DNA of 42,490 bases from Candidatus Bathyarchaeota archaeon (GTDB lineage Archaea; Thermoproteota; Bathyarchaeia; Bathyarchaeales; Bathycorpusculaceae), in assembly GCA_003133625.1 (NCBI GenBank), contig PKYH01000109.1:1-42490 (forward strand). Reading direction: 5' to 3'. Below the pieces are notes generated by a model. The model saw nothing but the letters and a program-made list of their open reading frames with translations. It made no database searches and was not told the origin of the DNA. The position numbers and the translations under genes are program-made. Below, in pieces: positions 18,752-29,200 of the stretch (position 1 is its first letter; each line of letters begins with the position of its first letter).

Positions 18752-19155
18752 CGCTTTCCATCCTCCGTTACTTTCTTTTCCGCTAATTCTTCCACATGTT
18801 CAAGCCGCGAAAAAATCTCCCTAGACAGCACAGTGTTGCTGTGGACTTCCAGGCTATCTAAGACAACTTTTAATGCACCTACACGCGCGTTGTCATTATC
18901 CGCACGAAGGTAGATACTCCAGGCGGCTTTCTGGACAGCGTTAAGCTTAGACTCTATGACTTGGGCAAACCCGCTGTACTTCTCCAAATCCAAGAGTATA
19001 GGAACCCATTTTTCGCGTCGTTCCCAATCGCTCCACAAGCACCTCTCAGAAACATGGTATTTTTCAGCAAGCTGGCTTATCACAGCTGAGGGATGGAAAC
19101 CTTTGCAGACAGTGTCTAGCATTTCTGCTCGGCGCTTTAAGAGCTTAAGGTTCAA
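18748..19155 (-). CDS. HTH protein, likely terminase small subunit-like
   Basis: HTH-like VISQLAEKYHVSERCLWSDWERREKW at the head of the phage operon. Confidence 0.5.
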   Translation of the reverse strand: MNLKLLKRRAEMLDTVCKGFHPSAVISQLAEKYHVSERCLWSDWERREKWVPILLDLEKYSGFAQVIESKLNAVQKAAWSIYLRADNDNARVGALKVVLDSLEVHSNTVLSREIFSRLEHVEELAEKKVTEDGKR

Positions 19156-19408
19156 AGGTTTCTCCCACTTTTATTCGTAATTCATAACTTGTGGGTTGCA
19201 AAGATCTGTCACCTTGTCCAGCATTTTGTCGAGCGTTTGCGTTACCGGTATATTCCAAAGCCTTGAGGTTCCTTCTAGTCAGGCTATTTGCCCCTTCTGT
19301 TATTGTATTAACACAAAGCCTTAAATAAAAACAAGTATTGTATAATTCAACGTTAGATATAACAAAAACTGTTAGGGAGTGTAAGAACAATCTTGTTAAG
19401 TAAATCAA
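19145..19408 (-). CDS. hypothetical protein, start uncertain
   Basis: C-terminal portion EGANSLTRRNLKALEYTGNANARQNAGQGDRSLQPTSYELRIKVGETFEP is coding-like and overlaps the next gene by 11 bp; N-terminus doubtful. Confidence 0.3.
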   Translation of the reverse strand: MIYLTRLFLHSLTVFVISNVELYNTCFYLRLCVNTITEGANSLTRRNLKALEYTGNANARQNAGQGDRSLQPTSYELRIKVGETFEP

Positions 19409-19884
19409 TGAAACAATACGTATTGAACAAAGAGAAGAATGGATACAACAAGGAAATACAAAACGTCTACAATAATCGACTTAGGGCGTACGCAATACAA
19501 GCGTTAAAGGATTTAGCTTTGTTGGCTGACAAATTGCCTGAAGCAGAGCAAGCCCAAGTCTTTAATAATAATACAATGGCACCTTTATTCCAAAGTCTAT
19601 TCAGTTTTTCAGGCGACAAACCAGGACATAATCTTCAAACCATTGAAGATTTATCGAAGAAAATGGACCAAGAACAATTGCAAAAAAGACGTTCCAGGAT
19701 ATTGCTGCTCTGCTATGAAACTGTGAATGTAATTGGCGACACAATGAACGCCCATAACATTGCACCCTATGAGATGAGTATTTTGTTAAACGCAGGGCAA
19801 AATGATGCTCTTCCGGCTTTGACGGGTACAAAGGCAGTATACCTAAAGGGATTTGGTTTGCATCAGTTGCCTCCAAGAGCTTAA
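19393..19884 (+). CDS. hypothetical protein
   Basis: 163-aa helical ORF, TTG start or ATG at 19408, divergent from the phage operon. Confidence 0.6.
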   Translation: MLSKSMKQYVLNKEKNGYNKEIQNVYNNRLRAYAIQALKDLALLADKLPEAEQAQVFNNNTMAPLFQSLFSFSGDKPGHNLQTIEDLSKKMDQEQLQKRRSRILLLCYETVNVIGDTMNAHNIAPYEMSILLNAGQNDALPALTGTKAVYLKGFGLHQLPPRA

Positions 19885-20090
19885 GGGACTTTGAGGGCGA
19901 TTCTTAGTCTTTTGCACATTGTTTTACCAAGGAGTATCCCCAATTATTCCTCACAATTGAGTAACCCCCTGTCAAATTTTCGCTTGGGACGCAACCTCTA
20001 ACAAAGAAGAAAAAAGAGAAAAATGTGAGAAAATGGGAAGTATACCTTAAAAGCTTAATATAGATTAAGGTCACGCTATTTTACTGAGCT

Positions 20091-20939
20091 GTGGAACTAG
20101 TGTTCAAAAGTGTGGGATTAATCGCCCGCTACGATAAAAAACCTGCTTTAAAGCTTACAGAAGAGCTAGCGGATTATCTTACAAAGAAAGGGTTGAAGGT
20201 TTACATCGAAGATTCGCTAGCGGGAAAAGTCACCACACAGGAAGAGATTGTTCCGCTATCAAAAATGAAAACTGACTTCATAATAACAATCGGTGGCGAC
20301 GGAACAATACTACGTACATGCATCACGGTGCCTAAGCCTGAACCGCCAATTTTAGCAATTAACATGGGAGTCAGAGGATTCTTAACAGAAGTCGAGCCTA
20401 AAAACGCCTGTGAAGCAGTAGAAAAAATCTTGAAAGGCGAGTACAAAATAGAAAAATGCGCTAAGCTAGCTGTTTCAGCAGGCGAAGAATCAATGCCAGA
20501 CGCTTTAAACGACGTTGTCATTTCTGCTGGCGAACCATCAAAAATACTTTACACTCAAATATGCAAGAACGGGAAGCCAATTCTTAAATGCCAAGCCGAC
20601 GGACTAATCGTAGCCACCCAAACGGGTTCTACTGGTTATTCCCTTTCAGCAGGAGGACCGGTTTTAGACCGAGAAGTAGACGCTTTCGTTATTACGCCGA
20701 TCTGTTCGTTAACTGTGTTCCATTCGCTTGTTTTTCCAGCGGACTCCACTATTACCTTCAACGTAATTAGGCCAAAGGACATGCTTGTTTTAATTGATGG
20801 AAACTACCGCAAACTTGTAAGCGTTAAAGAGCCAATGCTTAAGGTCACAAGATCCAAAAATGTAACTTCTTTTATAAGATTCGAAACTGATTTTTATGAC
20901 CGGTTAAGAAGTCGGTTGCTTTTTAAGGGAACAGAATGA
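20091..20939 (+). CDS. nadK: NAD kinase
   Basis: TIGGDGTILRTC, NMGVRGFLTEV, ATQTGSTGYSLSAGGPV motifs; GTG start. Confidence 0.92.
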   Translation: MELVFKSVGLIARYDKKPALKLTEELADYLTKKGLKVYIEDSLAGKVTTQEEIVPLSKMKTDFIITIGGDGTILRTCITVPKPEPPILAINMGVRGFLTEVEPKNACEAVEKILKGEYKIEKCAKLAVSAGEESMPDALNDVVISAGEPSKILYTQICKNGKPILKCQADGLIVATQTGSTGYSLSAGGPVLDREVDAFVITPICSLTVFHSLVFPADSTITFNVIRPKDMLVLIDGNYRKLVSVKEPMLKVTRSKNVTSFIRFETDFYDRLRSRLLFKGTE

Positions 20940-21490
20940 AAAGCCAAGCAGATAATCAATGTAAAAGAGTAATTGTCCTAGACACTTCCGCTTTTTTGGC
21001 AGGTTTTGACCCTTTCTCATTAAGCGAAGAACAAGTAACCGTGCCCAAAGTTGAAGAAGAAATAAGAAAGAATTCTATGACTCGGGTTAGATTTGAAACA
21101 GCAATTGAAAGTGGAAGATTAAAGGTTAAGGTGCCTTCAGAAGCATTTTGGAACAAAGCAAAAGCATCGGCAAGTAAAATGGGCGACTCATATTTACTGT
21201 CTGAAACGGACATGCAGCTTTTGGCTTTAGCCTTCGAATTGAAAGCAACAGGTTACACGCCTCAAATTGTTACTGATGACTATTCAATCCAGAATGTTGC
21301 CACTCAGTTAGGAATAGAATTTTTAGCACTCGCTACTTTCGGTATCAAGCGCCTTTTAGAGTGGATAAGATACTGTCCAGCGTGCCACCGGGAATACCCT
21401 GCCAACTGCTCATCCAAGGAGTGCCAAGTTTGTGGTACAGAACTTAAGAGGAAGCCGCGTAGAACAGTGAAAAGCTTGAAGGCAAGATAG
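20936..21490 (+). CDS. nob1: Nob1-like rRNA endonuclease (PIN domain and zinc ribbon)
   Basis: VIVLDTSAFLAGFDP, TDDYSIQNVA, CPACHREYP...CQVCGTEL. Confidence 0.88.
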   Translation: MKSQADNQCKRVIVLDTSAFLAGFDPFSLSEEQVTVPKVEEEIRKNSMTRVRFETAIESGRLKVKVPSEAFWNKAKASASKMGDSYLLSETDMQLLALAFELKATGYTPQIVTDDYSIQNVATQLGIEFLALATFGIKRLLEWIRYCPACHREYPANCSSKECQVCGTELKRKPRRTVKSLKAR

Positions 21491-21492
21491 TT

Positions 21493-22830
21493 CTAGGTTT
21501 CTTTTGCTACCTCATTAATCGTATCTTCAACGATATCCAGCGCTGAGCCTAGCAGGTCACTTTGTATAGTAAGCGGCGGCACTATCCTAAGCGTTGAAGC
21601 ACCACAAGTAACAACTGCTACTCCACGCTTCCAGGAGCGCAAAATAACCTGATAAGCCTTCTGCGGCGCAGGCTTTCTTGTTTCCTTGTCCTCAACAAGC
21701 TCGACACCAATCATTAGACCTTTACCACGTACATCTCCAACTATGTTGCTGGTTTCTTTCAAGTCCTCCAACCTTTTCATCGCATAAGCCCCTTGCTTGT
21801 TGGCGTTATCAAGCAACTGCTGCTCCTTAATGACGTCTATAACTGCGGCTGCCGCTGCACATGATAATGGATTTCCGCCGAAAGTGCTTGCGTGCGAACC
21901 ACCAGTCCAATCCATAATTTTCGCTTTAGCAATTGTTGCACCGATGGGCAAACCTGAAGCCAAAGCCTTTGCACTGCAGATTATGTCTGGTTCAGTGTTC
22001 CAGTGTTCAATAGCGAACCATTTGCCCGTTCTGCCTATGCCAGATTGCACTTCATCGTCGATAAGCAGTAAACCATACTTATCAGCGATTTTCTTGAGCT
22101 TTTGGAAAAACTCTGGAGGAGGAACCACATAACCACCTTCTCCTTGGATTGGTTCAAAAAGAATCGCTGCCACATCTTCAGGAGGCATATACTTTTGCAA
22201 TACTTGCTCTTCAATAAAATCTACGCACCAATAATTGCAGTCTGGCTGTTCCAATTTGTAAGGGCAACGGTAACAATAGGGATAAGGAACATGAGCTACA
22301 CCCGGCATAAAGGGAGAAAAATGTCTCCTTTGCGTTGGTTTGCTGGCGGTGAAAGCTAATGAACCCATCGTTCGGCCATGGAAAGCGCTGATGAAGCCTA
22401 TGAATAATTGTTTACGTGTGTGCCATCTGGCAAGTTTTACTGCCGCTTCAACGGCTTCGGTGCCGCTGTTGCCAAAATAGGTTTTTTTCTCAAATTCGCC
22501 AGGAGCTATTTGAGCTAACTTTTCTGCTAAGTTGATTACTTCTTTGTAGTAGAAGTCAGTGTTAGAATAATGTAGAAAACGGTCACACTGATTTTTTATG
22601 GCCTCAACCACGCGGGGGTGATTATGACCAACGTTCATACAGGCTATGCCAGAGTTGAGGTCAATGTACTCGTTTCCATCAACATCCTTAACTATGCAAT
22701 CGTTTGCTGACTCAACAACAAGCGGATAATACCGCATATACGATGGGGAAACAAACCGTTCATCCTTCTGAACAAGCTCTCTAGCTTTAGGTCCAGGTGG
22801 AGAAACAACAATTTTAGGGTAAGCAACCAT
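21493..22830 (-). CDS. class III aminotransferase (acetylornithine/4-aminobutyrate family)
   Basis: LNSGIACMNVGHNHPRV, FGNSGTEAVEAAVKLAR, LLIDDEVQSGIGRTGKWFA. Confidence 0.9.
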   Translation of the reverse strand: MVAYPKIVVSPPGPKARELVQKDERFVSPSYMRYYPLVVESANDCIVKDVDGNEYIDLNSGIACMNVGHNHPRVVEAIKNQCDRFLHYSNTDFYYKEVINLAEKLAQIAPGEFEKKTYFGNSGTEAVEAAVKLARWHTRKQLFIGFISAFHGRTMGSLAFTASKPTQRRHFSPFMPGVAHVPYPYCYRCPYKLEQPDCNYWCVDFIEEQVLQKYMPPEDVAAILFEPIQGEGGYVVPPPEFFQKLKKIADKYGLLLIDDEVQSGIGRTGKWFAIEHWNTEPDIICSAKALASGLPIGATIAKAKIMDWTGGSHASTFGGNPLSCAAAAAVIDVIKEQQLLDNANKQGAYAMKRLEDLKETSNIVGDVRGKGLMIGVELVEDKETRKPAPQKAYQVILRSWKRGVAVVTCGASTLRIVPPLTIQSDLLGSALDIVEDTINEVAKET

Positions 22831-22909
22831 TTTGAAATAACTCCAATCAAAAGCGACTAGTAAAGAGGCAATATTAACCTTTACGCACCAAGAAATACAG
22901 CGGTTTAAC

Positions 22910-24730
22910 TTATAGGAGCAATAGGAGCAAGATTAAAACCAGTCCTTCCAACCCGAAGACTGGAAGCAACGTTTGTTTTGCCTTTTGAATTGACTTATCG
23001 ACAAGAATAGTCATTGATTGCAAACGGGTTTCTCCGATTACTCTAACTTGGGGAACAACAAAATGTATGCATCCAGCCTTGGATGTTTCGAGGTTTGCCT
23101 CTGCCTTTTTTGCTACTTCACAAATATAACGAGTCAGTATCTCGTGGCTCATAACTTCACCAACTGGATGGTAACCACGCCGTCCCGTAACTATGGCGCT
23201 TACAGCGTGAGTGTCTGTAGTGAAAACTTCGCTTTCACCAAAACCCACAGAAGTTAAAGCGGCAAGAATTTTTTCCCTTAAACCAGAAATCATGTTGTTT
23301 CCATCAATTACCACGTAAGCGGTTTTCTGTTTCTCTACTTGAACAACTATCGCAGTAATTCCGCCTGTGCCCATGCCATCTTTTAAATTAAATTCTTTAG
23401 GGAAAACAGTGGCGGCGCCAACCATGAACTGTTTAGTTGGCAACGTAACTGCTTTTTGAAGGCATTTAGAAGCCGCCATTTGCAACGCATCTAAATATTC
23501 TTCGGTATCAACTATGTCGTTGATGCTGTTGTGGGCATTAACCACCATAGCATATTTTATTCCATACTTTTCTGCTTCCCCACAGACAATGCGGCCTAGC
23601 TCTTGCGGTAAATCTTCAGTTGTTTTTGGAGCAAGCGTAAAAGAAAGAAGTGCAGTGTCCCCAAAAATTTGACATGAAGCGGTCGCGGCACCTTCAGTGA
23701 CTTTAACAAAAGGCGAAGCTAAATCAGATGATGCCTTAAACTTTGCAGAAGCTATTACCTGTGAAACTATTTTATGATTCTGCGCTTGCGACGCTAAATC
23801 AAGCTCATGCCCAAGAATGCCGAGAGGAACACAGGTGTCGCATCCAAATTCTCTTTCAAACCCATGCTTGAGAAGAGAGGGCAAAAGACTACTGCCTATA
23901 TTCTTGAATGGTCCTGGATGCACAAGAGGAACAATGACTGCAGCTTTAGGCTTGGAAGAGTCAAACTTTAGCAGAGTAACTTCCACATCCGCGTTTTCAC
24001 CCATCTTTTCAAAAAACTCTTCAAGAGGCGCGTTAAGGCCAACTACCCAGTTAAGCATAAATGCCCTAAACAGTGGCAAAGAAGGTATCGAATAGGTTTT
24101 CTGACCTAAACGGTCCAGGGATGAAAGGAACAAGAAAACTACAGCGCAACCAATTATTGGAGAAATGACTAAGAAAGGTAGAACTTGAATTAGAATAGCA
24201 CTTGAAATGCCACCCCAAAAAACAAGAAAAGCTATTATGCAAAGGGTAGGATTAAGCAAAACAGACATCAGTTTCCGCCACATAGCTACGGAAGACGTTG
24301 CAATCAACACGACGCCCCTTAGAGTTACAACGGCGGCATAGCCTAAAAGGCAAAGTTTAACCCATAATAACCAACCAAAAGCAAAGCCTAAAACAACGCC
24401 TATGGCGATGAAAAATAGCCAGAGAAGCCAACAAAAGAAGGACAGCGCCAAAGCGCGTCTCAACAAGTAAATTGGATCAACCTTTAGAATTATCCTGCTC
24501 ATTACTGAATCGGCTATAAGCGTTAAAGCGAAAAGGGAAATGCCAAGAACCAAGCCACTAGTTAACCCTTGAATTGATGGAAAAAGAGCAAAAGAGGAAA
24601 GACCAACTACAACAATACAGACTACAGCAATTGCTAGAAGTGATTTTTTGTATGATGGAAGGAAGAACATGGAGGAATAGTGTTTCAGCGCACTATTCAT
24701 TGAATGATTAAGGGAATCCTCAGTCGCCAT
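22910..24730 (-). CDS. DUF2070 family archaeal membrane protein
   Basis: Multiple N-terminal TM segments; VPLVHPGPFKNIGSSLLPSLL; NAHNSINDIVDTEEY. Confidence 0.85.
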   Translation of the reverse strand: MATEDSLNHSMNSALKHYSSMFFLPSYKKSLLAIAVVCIVVVGLSSFALFPSIQGLTSGLVLGISLFALTLIADSVMSRIILKVDPIYLLRRALALSFFCWLLWLFFIAIGVVLGFAFGWLLWVKLCLLGYAAVVTLRGVVLIATSSVAMWRKLMSVLLNPTLCIIAFLVFWGGISSAILIQVLPFLVISPIIGCAVVFLFLSSLDRLGQKTYSIPSLPLFRAFMLNWVVGLNAPLEEFFEKMGENADVEVTLLKFDSSKPKAAVIVPLVHPGPFKNIGSSLLPSLLKHGFEREFGCDTCVPLGILGHELDLASQAQNHKIVSQVIASAKFKASSDLASPFVKVTEGAATASCQIFGDTALLSFTLAPKTTEDLPQELGRIVCGEAEKYGIKYAMVVNAHNSINDIVDTEEYLDALQMAASKCLQKAVTLPTKQFMVGAATVFPKEFNLKDGMGTGGITAIVVQVEKQKTAYVVIDGNNMISGLREKILAALTSVGFGESEVFTTDTHAVSAIVTGRRGYHPVGEVMSHEILTRYICEVAKKAEANLETSKAGCIHFVVPQVRVIGETRLQSMTILVDKSIQKAKQTLLPVFGLEGLVLILLLLLL

Positions 24731-24989
24731 GTTTCAATCCTCAAGTTTGGGTTCCTTATGGGATTGGACAGTCTTATTAAAATTTAGCTAAGTTAAAGCT
24801 TCTATTTCATAACACTAAATACACATTTTTTTATAACACACAGTTAAGGCAGTTATATTTTAGCACGAAAGAGTTAAAAAGCAAAGGAAGCAAAATTCCA
24901 TCTTGCCATTATAACCACAGAAGTTAACATGCTTTAACAGGGAAATTGTTTTATCTTTAGAACAACAATCATATTAGTTTGCGAAGTCT

Positions 24990-25280
24990 ATGCCAGATCA
25001 AGATTTGCCCCCTTCAATATTTCACATGCTGGAGAGAAACGTGGGCAAAAAAATCAGAGTTATTATAGATCCAGCTTACGGTTTCGAGGGCACGTTAGCC
25101 GCTGTAACTTATGAACCAGCAGGAATCTGGCTTTCAGACGCAGAAGCTATCGTTTTAAGGTCTACAATTGCCCAGCCTATTCCGCAAGTGGCAAGTCGAG
25201 AAGAAAGAAGCGAGTTATTTCTTCATCTGAATTCGGTTCAAAGAATAGAAGTTTTACACGCTACGCCGCCGAGGCGTTAA
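24990..25280 (+). CDS. Sm-like (LSm) fold candidate protein
   Basis: LERNVGKKIRVIIDPAYGFEGTLAAVTYEPAGIWLSDAEA resembles the Sm1 pattern. Confidence 0.5.
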   Translation: MPDQDLPPSIFHMLERNVGKKIRVIIDPAYGFEGTLAAVTYEPAGIWLSDAEAIVLRSTIAQPIPQVASREERSELFLHLNSVQRIEVLHATPPRR

Positions 25281-25289
25281 ATAAGCTGT

Positions 25290-25463
25290 TTAACCTGCAA
25301 AGAATACTTTTGCTAAAACAGAAATAACTATCAATGAAACCGCAAAGACCACAAGCAGTTCAGGTCTAATTTTTATTCCTTCAGTCTCTTCCTCAAAGAA
25401 CCTCAGCAAACCCGCACTTGCTGCGGGCATTGGACCTGTCTCTTTCTTTTTGCGTCTACTCAC
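25290..25463 (-). CDS. secG: preprotein translocase subunit Sec61beta
   Basis: GTG start; VSRRKKKETGPMPAASAGLLRFFEEETEGIKIRPELLVVFAVSLIVISVLAKVFFAG, 57 aa; not in the ORF track. Confidence 0.9.
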   Translation of the reverse strand: MSRRKKKETGPMPAASAGLLRFFEEETEGIKIRPELLVVFAVSLIVISVLAKVFFAG

Positions 25464-25606
25464 CAAATATCCCTGTCCTTTTCAATGTATTGTATGCATT
25501 TAATTAATGTTACGCAGATTCCAAAATTTCAAAACCTGAAATTTTTAAGGTTAACAAAGTTTAAACTGTACAACGTTAACAATTTACCACAAAACTTGGT
25601 GAGCCT

Positions 25607-25897
25607 ATGCACATATACGAATTCCAAGAAATGATGCACCGCCTATATTTCAAAAGAGATTCCGAACGTGGAGTAAACGGAACATACAATTGGCTTGTTG
25701 ATGAGGTTGCAGAATTAGGGGAAGAATTGAAAAAAGGAACCGATAAAGAGGCTACTGAGAAAGAATTTGCAGATGTAATTGCATGGCTTGCATCCCTTGC
25801 TAACATAATGGGAATAGACCTTGAAAAAACAGCCATCAACAAATACAACTATAAATGCCCAAAATGTAAACAGTCACCATGCCAATGCACATTCTAA
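25607..25897 (+). CDS. MazG-like nucleotide pyrophosphohydrolase with C-terminal Cys cluster
   Basis: WLVDEVAELGEELKKGTDKEATEKEFADVIAWLASLAN (EExxE...ExxD); CPKCKQSPCQC tail. Confidence 0.8.
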   Translation: MHIYEFQEMMHRLYFKRDSERGVNGTYNWLVDEVAELGEELKKGTDKEATEKEFADVIAWLASLANIMGIDLEKTAINKYNYKCPKCKQSPCQCTF

Positions 25898-26145
25898 CTA
25901 ACTAGGCGTTTCTGCCCTAAACCTGTAGACACCCAATTATAAGGTCTATGTCCTTTGCGGTGAACTATGCTTTCATTTTCAAGAAGTCGCAAGTGATGCA
26001 GAACAACGCTATAAGATAAAGACGTTTCCTTTGCTATACTTACTGCATCACTGGATTTGCTCTCAAGAGTTTCTAGTATTTTGGTTCTGGCTTTAACACC
26101 GCTACTTACGTTTCTCACATGTTCTAAGTAAGCGTTCGGATGCAA
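25894..26145 (-). CDS. ArsR-like winged-helix regulator
   Basis: ILETLESKSSDAVSIAKETSLSYSVVLHHLRLLENESIVHRKG. Confidence 0.75.
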   Translation of the reverse strand: MHPNAYLEHVRNVSSGVKARTKILETLESKSSDAVSIAKETSLSYSVVLHHLRLLENESIVHRKGHRPYNWVSTGLGQKRLVS

Positions 26146-26201
26146 AGAGTCCTTTATACCATTTCACCGCTAGATAAAAACGCGGTTTGTATTGAAAAGC
26201 T

Positions 26202-29200
26202 TTAGGTAAAATCGGAAAGGCTGGCCTGCTTTGGCTTTTTGTTATCGAACATAGAAGCTATCTCTTCTTTTATCAGGTCCATGCGCTGAGTATAATACTT
26301 TGGTAAGCCGTATTTATCAACAAGTTGCTGTGCCACCACCAGATACTTCTCTATACCGCCACGGTAAACAGTGAGAGTTAACTTTCCACCACAAAACGGG
26401 CATTTCCCTTTGAGAGGCAATCGACGAAACTTTTTGTTGCATGATTTACATCTAAACGCTTGCGTTGAGAAAGCACGCAAATTACCCGCTATGTCTCTAA
26501 TAAAATGAGTTGTTAAGACTTTTAAGGCGACACGCCTGACGTCCACAGCGTCAATTTTTTCGTCTAACTCCAGCTGCATATTCAGTTTATCAATCATGGA
26601 CTTGAATTCTTTATAGGAACTGTTAGCGTTACCAAGGTTTATGTTTGTCACGGGAGTGGTGTAGTTGAATCCTTCAAACTGCGCTTCAGTTCCAAGCCTA
26701 TGACTGATAACGTCCATAATAGAGCTCACTGGCCTAGCTTCAGCTTTCTCGAGAGTTTTTTGGTAGAATTCAAGCGGATAAGTTGCGTCAACGTCAAAAT
26801 CGTGGGCTTGTCTTTGCACTTCCTTCGTGTTAACAAACGGAATTAAGAGTAGGGGAGCATCCATGATTCCGCCTATCTGAGCAGGCAAGTATACGCGAGA
26901 AAAGTTGAGAAGTGTATCCAGCGCCAGCATGATAGCGTCTTCATCACCGTCACAGTCTCGGCGTTTGGCTGAGTGCCAAATAGGATGAGCATAAATTACA
27001 TTACGATCAGTAAAGCCAACTATGCGCCCTAAAATACAAGCGCATGTATGGGGAGCTAAACCTAAAATTAAATGCCCAACAAGGTCTTCAGGCTTCTTAA
27101 CGTTATAGTAAGAGGGAAGCTTGTAGACTCTTGTCAGTAGGTCATCAATAAAATCCGCAATTTGAATAAAGTATTCTCCTGCTCGCCAAGGAATCACAAC
27201 ATCCTGAACCCTAAGCTCACAAACCTGATTAGGATCAGTCAAACATGCGCCATGGATATCGTAACAGTATCCTAACTGTCTTATCTTTTCAACGGGCACT
27301 CCGACTTCGGCAGGCGTAAAATGCGTTAAGGGAGCATTTGTAGCGTCAAAGCGGATTGTTCCATCCTTGTACACTGATAAATCATATTTTGCCCGCAAAA
27401 CACCCTTTTCTATAATTTCAGGAGTTTTATCCTGATTAGTTAATCCTTTAACACCCCTCAAGAGTTTTGGAACTGGATAACCAAGTGACCTGCATGCATT
27501 ATCGATTAATTCTTTGAAGTTAATCGGCTGCCGCTGGTACTGAACAGCATCCGTTTTACAGGTGGGGCAACTGTTATCCTTTAAAGCTCTGCCACAACGA
27601 GGACAACTATTCTCTGCTATAGTGTCACATCCACAACTGGAGCATTTTACCCTTAAAGTGTAAGTTTTACAGTTTGGGCATTTCCTCTTAGCTATCTCAA
27701 CAAACACAGGACCCTGCTTTGCCGCTTCCAAAAGATCCCTATGCGAACCGCCAGCTAAGCTTACTGGAAATAGAACGTGAACAAGCGGCTTCATCTCCCG
27801 CCTTTTAGCCTTCTCAGGTCGACCCATGCGTGCACCCACAAAGGTAGGCGCTTTATCTTTAACCTGCACTCCAGAAAGCAGGCTAATTGCTTCCAACACA
27901 GTAGCCGCCTGATCGCTCTCAACCATTTGTGTATTACCGTAACCAAGACAGAAGGCCAAAGCGACCGCATCTTCACCTTCCAGCGAAATCTTATTACCTA
28001 CTAGTTTATGCGGAACAAGGATTTTCCGCAATAACTCGATAATAGCTTCGTTGGTCTCTCCTAAAATTCTGCAAACAACGCCATCTTCCAAGGTAAGTTC
28101 AGAAGCCGCCAACCACTTTTTCAGCAACTCAACCTCTTGAACAGAGGATAAGCTTGTCCAGAAGAACGTAAAATTTGGATGCAAAGGCACGCCCAAGTGC
28201 AAGCTAAGAAGTATCGCCTCTTTAGCCGTAGGTTTGTTTCTAAATGGGTCGTCCAGAAAACTATTCAGTCTTCCTAAAGAAACCTGAGCAGCTTCCGCTG
28301 CCTTAGCTAAATCGCCGCCGAATTTTTCCGTAAGAGCCCTCTGTAAGTCTTTAACCCACCATTCCTCAACGTACCCTGAAGGAGAAAGCCCCTTACTAGT
28401 ATAGAGAAAATCTCCAAAACTAATCAGGATATCACCCAAAAATAAGATTTTTTGGATTTTGCCTTTAACTTCGGCAAAATTTTCCAGCCACACCCGAACT
28501 ACTGAATTATCATTCAGTAAAACAATAGGAGGCTCAATGCTATCCACTGGGACTGTAACGCAACCTTTTCCCGGAAGTTCTAAACGCATTTGTGTGCCTG
28601 CGGCAAGAAAACGATCCAGTACAAGCATTGTGGCAGGATGAATGCCTACAGCCGAGAGGCCAGTGTTTCGCGATCTGCCATACCTTAACCTAAAGCCGCC
28701 ACGCCGTGAAGGAAAAGAGAAAATTGGGCGCCCAGCAATCACGTCATCCATAAAGCCGCCTGACTTCTTCTCTGATTTCTTTCGGAATTCTCTTAGCCAA
28801 TCCCAACCTTGGAAACCGAGCTTTTCAATAATTACCAAAACCTTTTGAGCACGCCCCACGATACCGTCGTTAACTACCCTGAGTGCACCACCTCTAACAC
28901 GGTTTGTCTCGATTCTTGGAAGATTTCTGTATGAAGAGACTTCTACAGGGTCTGATTCAGTGCCTGTGACTTCAACAGGAAGCAAACTAAGCGCTTTCTT
29001 TAATTCATCATCGGGAATGTGATATTGAAAACGACCTACCGACCGTTCATACAATCTTAACTCTTCTATAAAACGGGAGATTTCTTCATCTGTAGGCTTA
29101 TATCTATCCAAGCCTAACTGACGGCGCACGAAATCGCCTACAACAAGAGTTAACGCCTGATCGGTCCCGCCCGCAGACCGGATTGGCCCTGCAAAGTATA

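Noticed and set aside
20201-20521. 106-aa minus-strand ORF
   Set aside because: Antisense to NAD kinase
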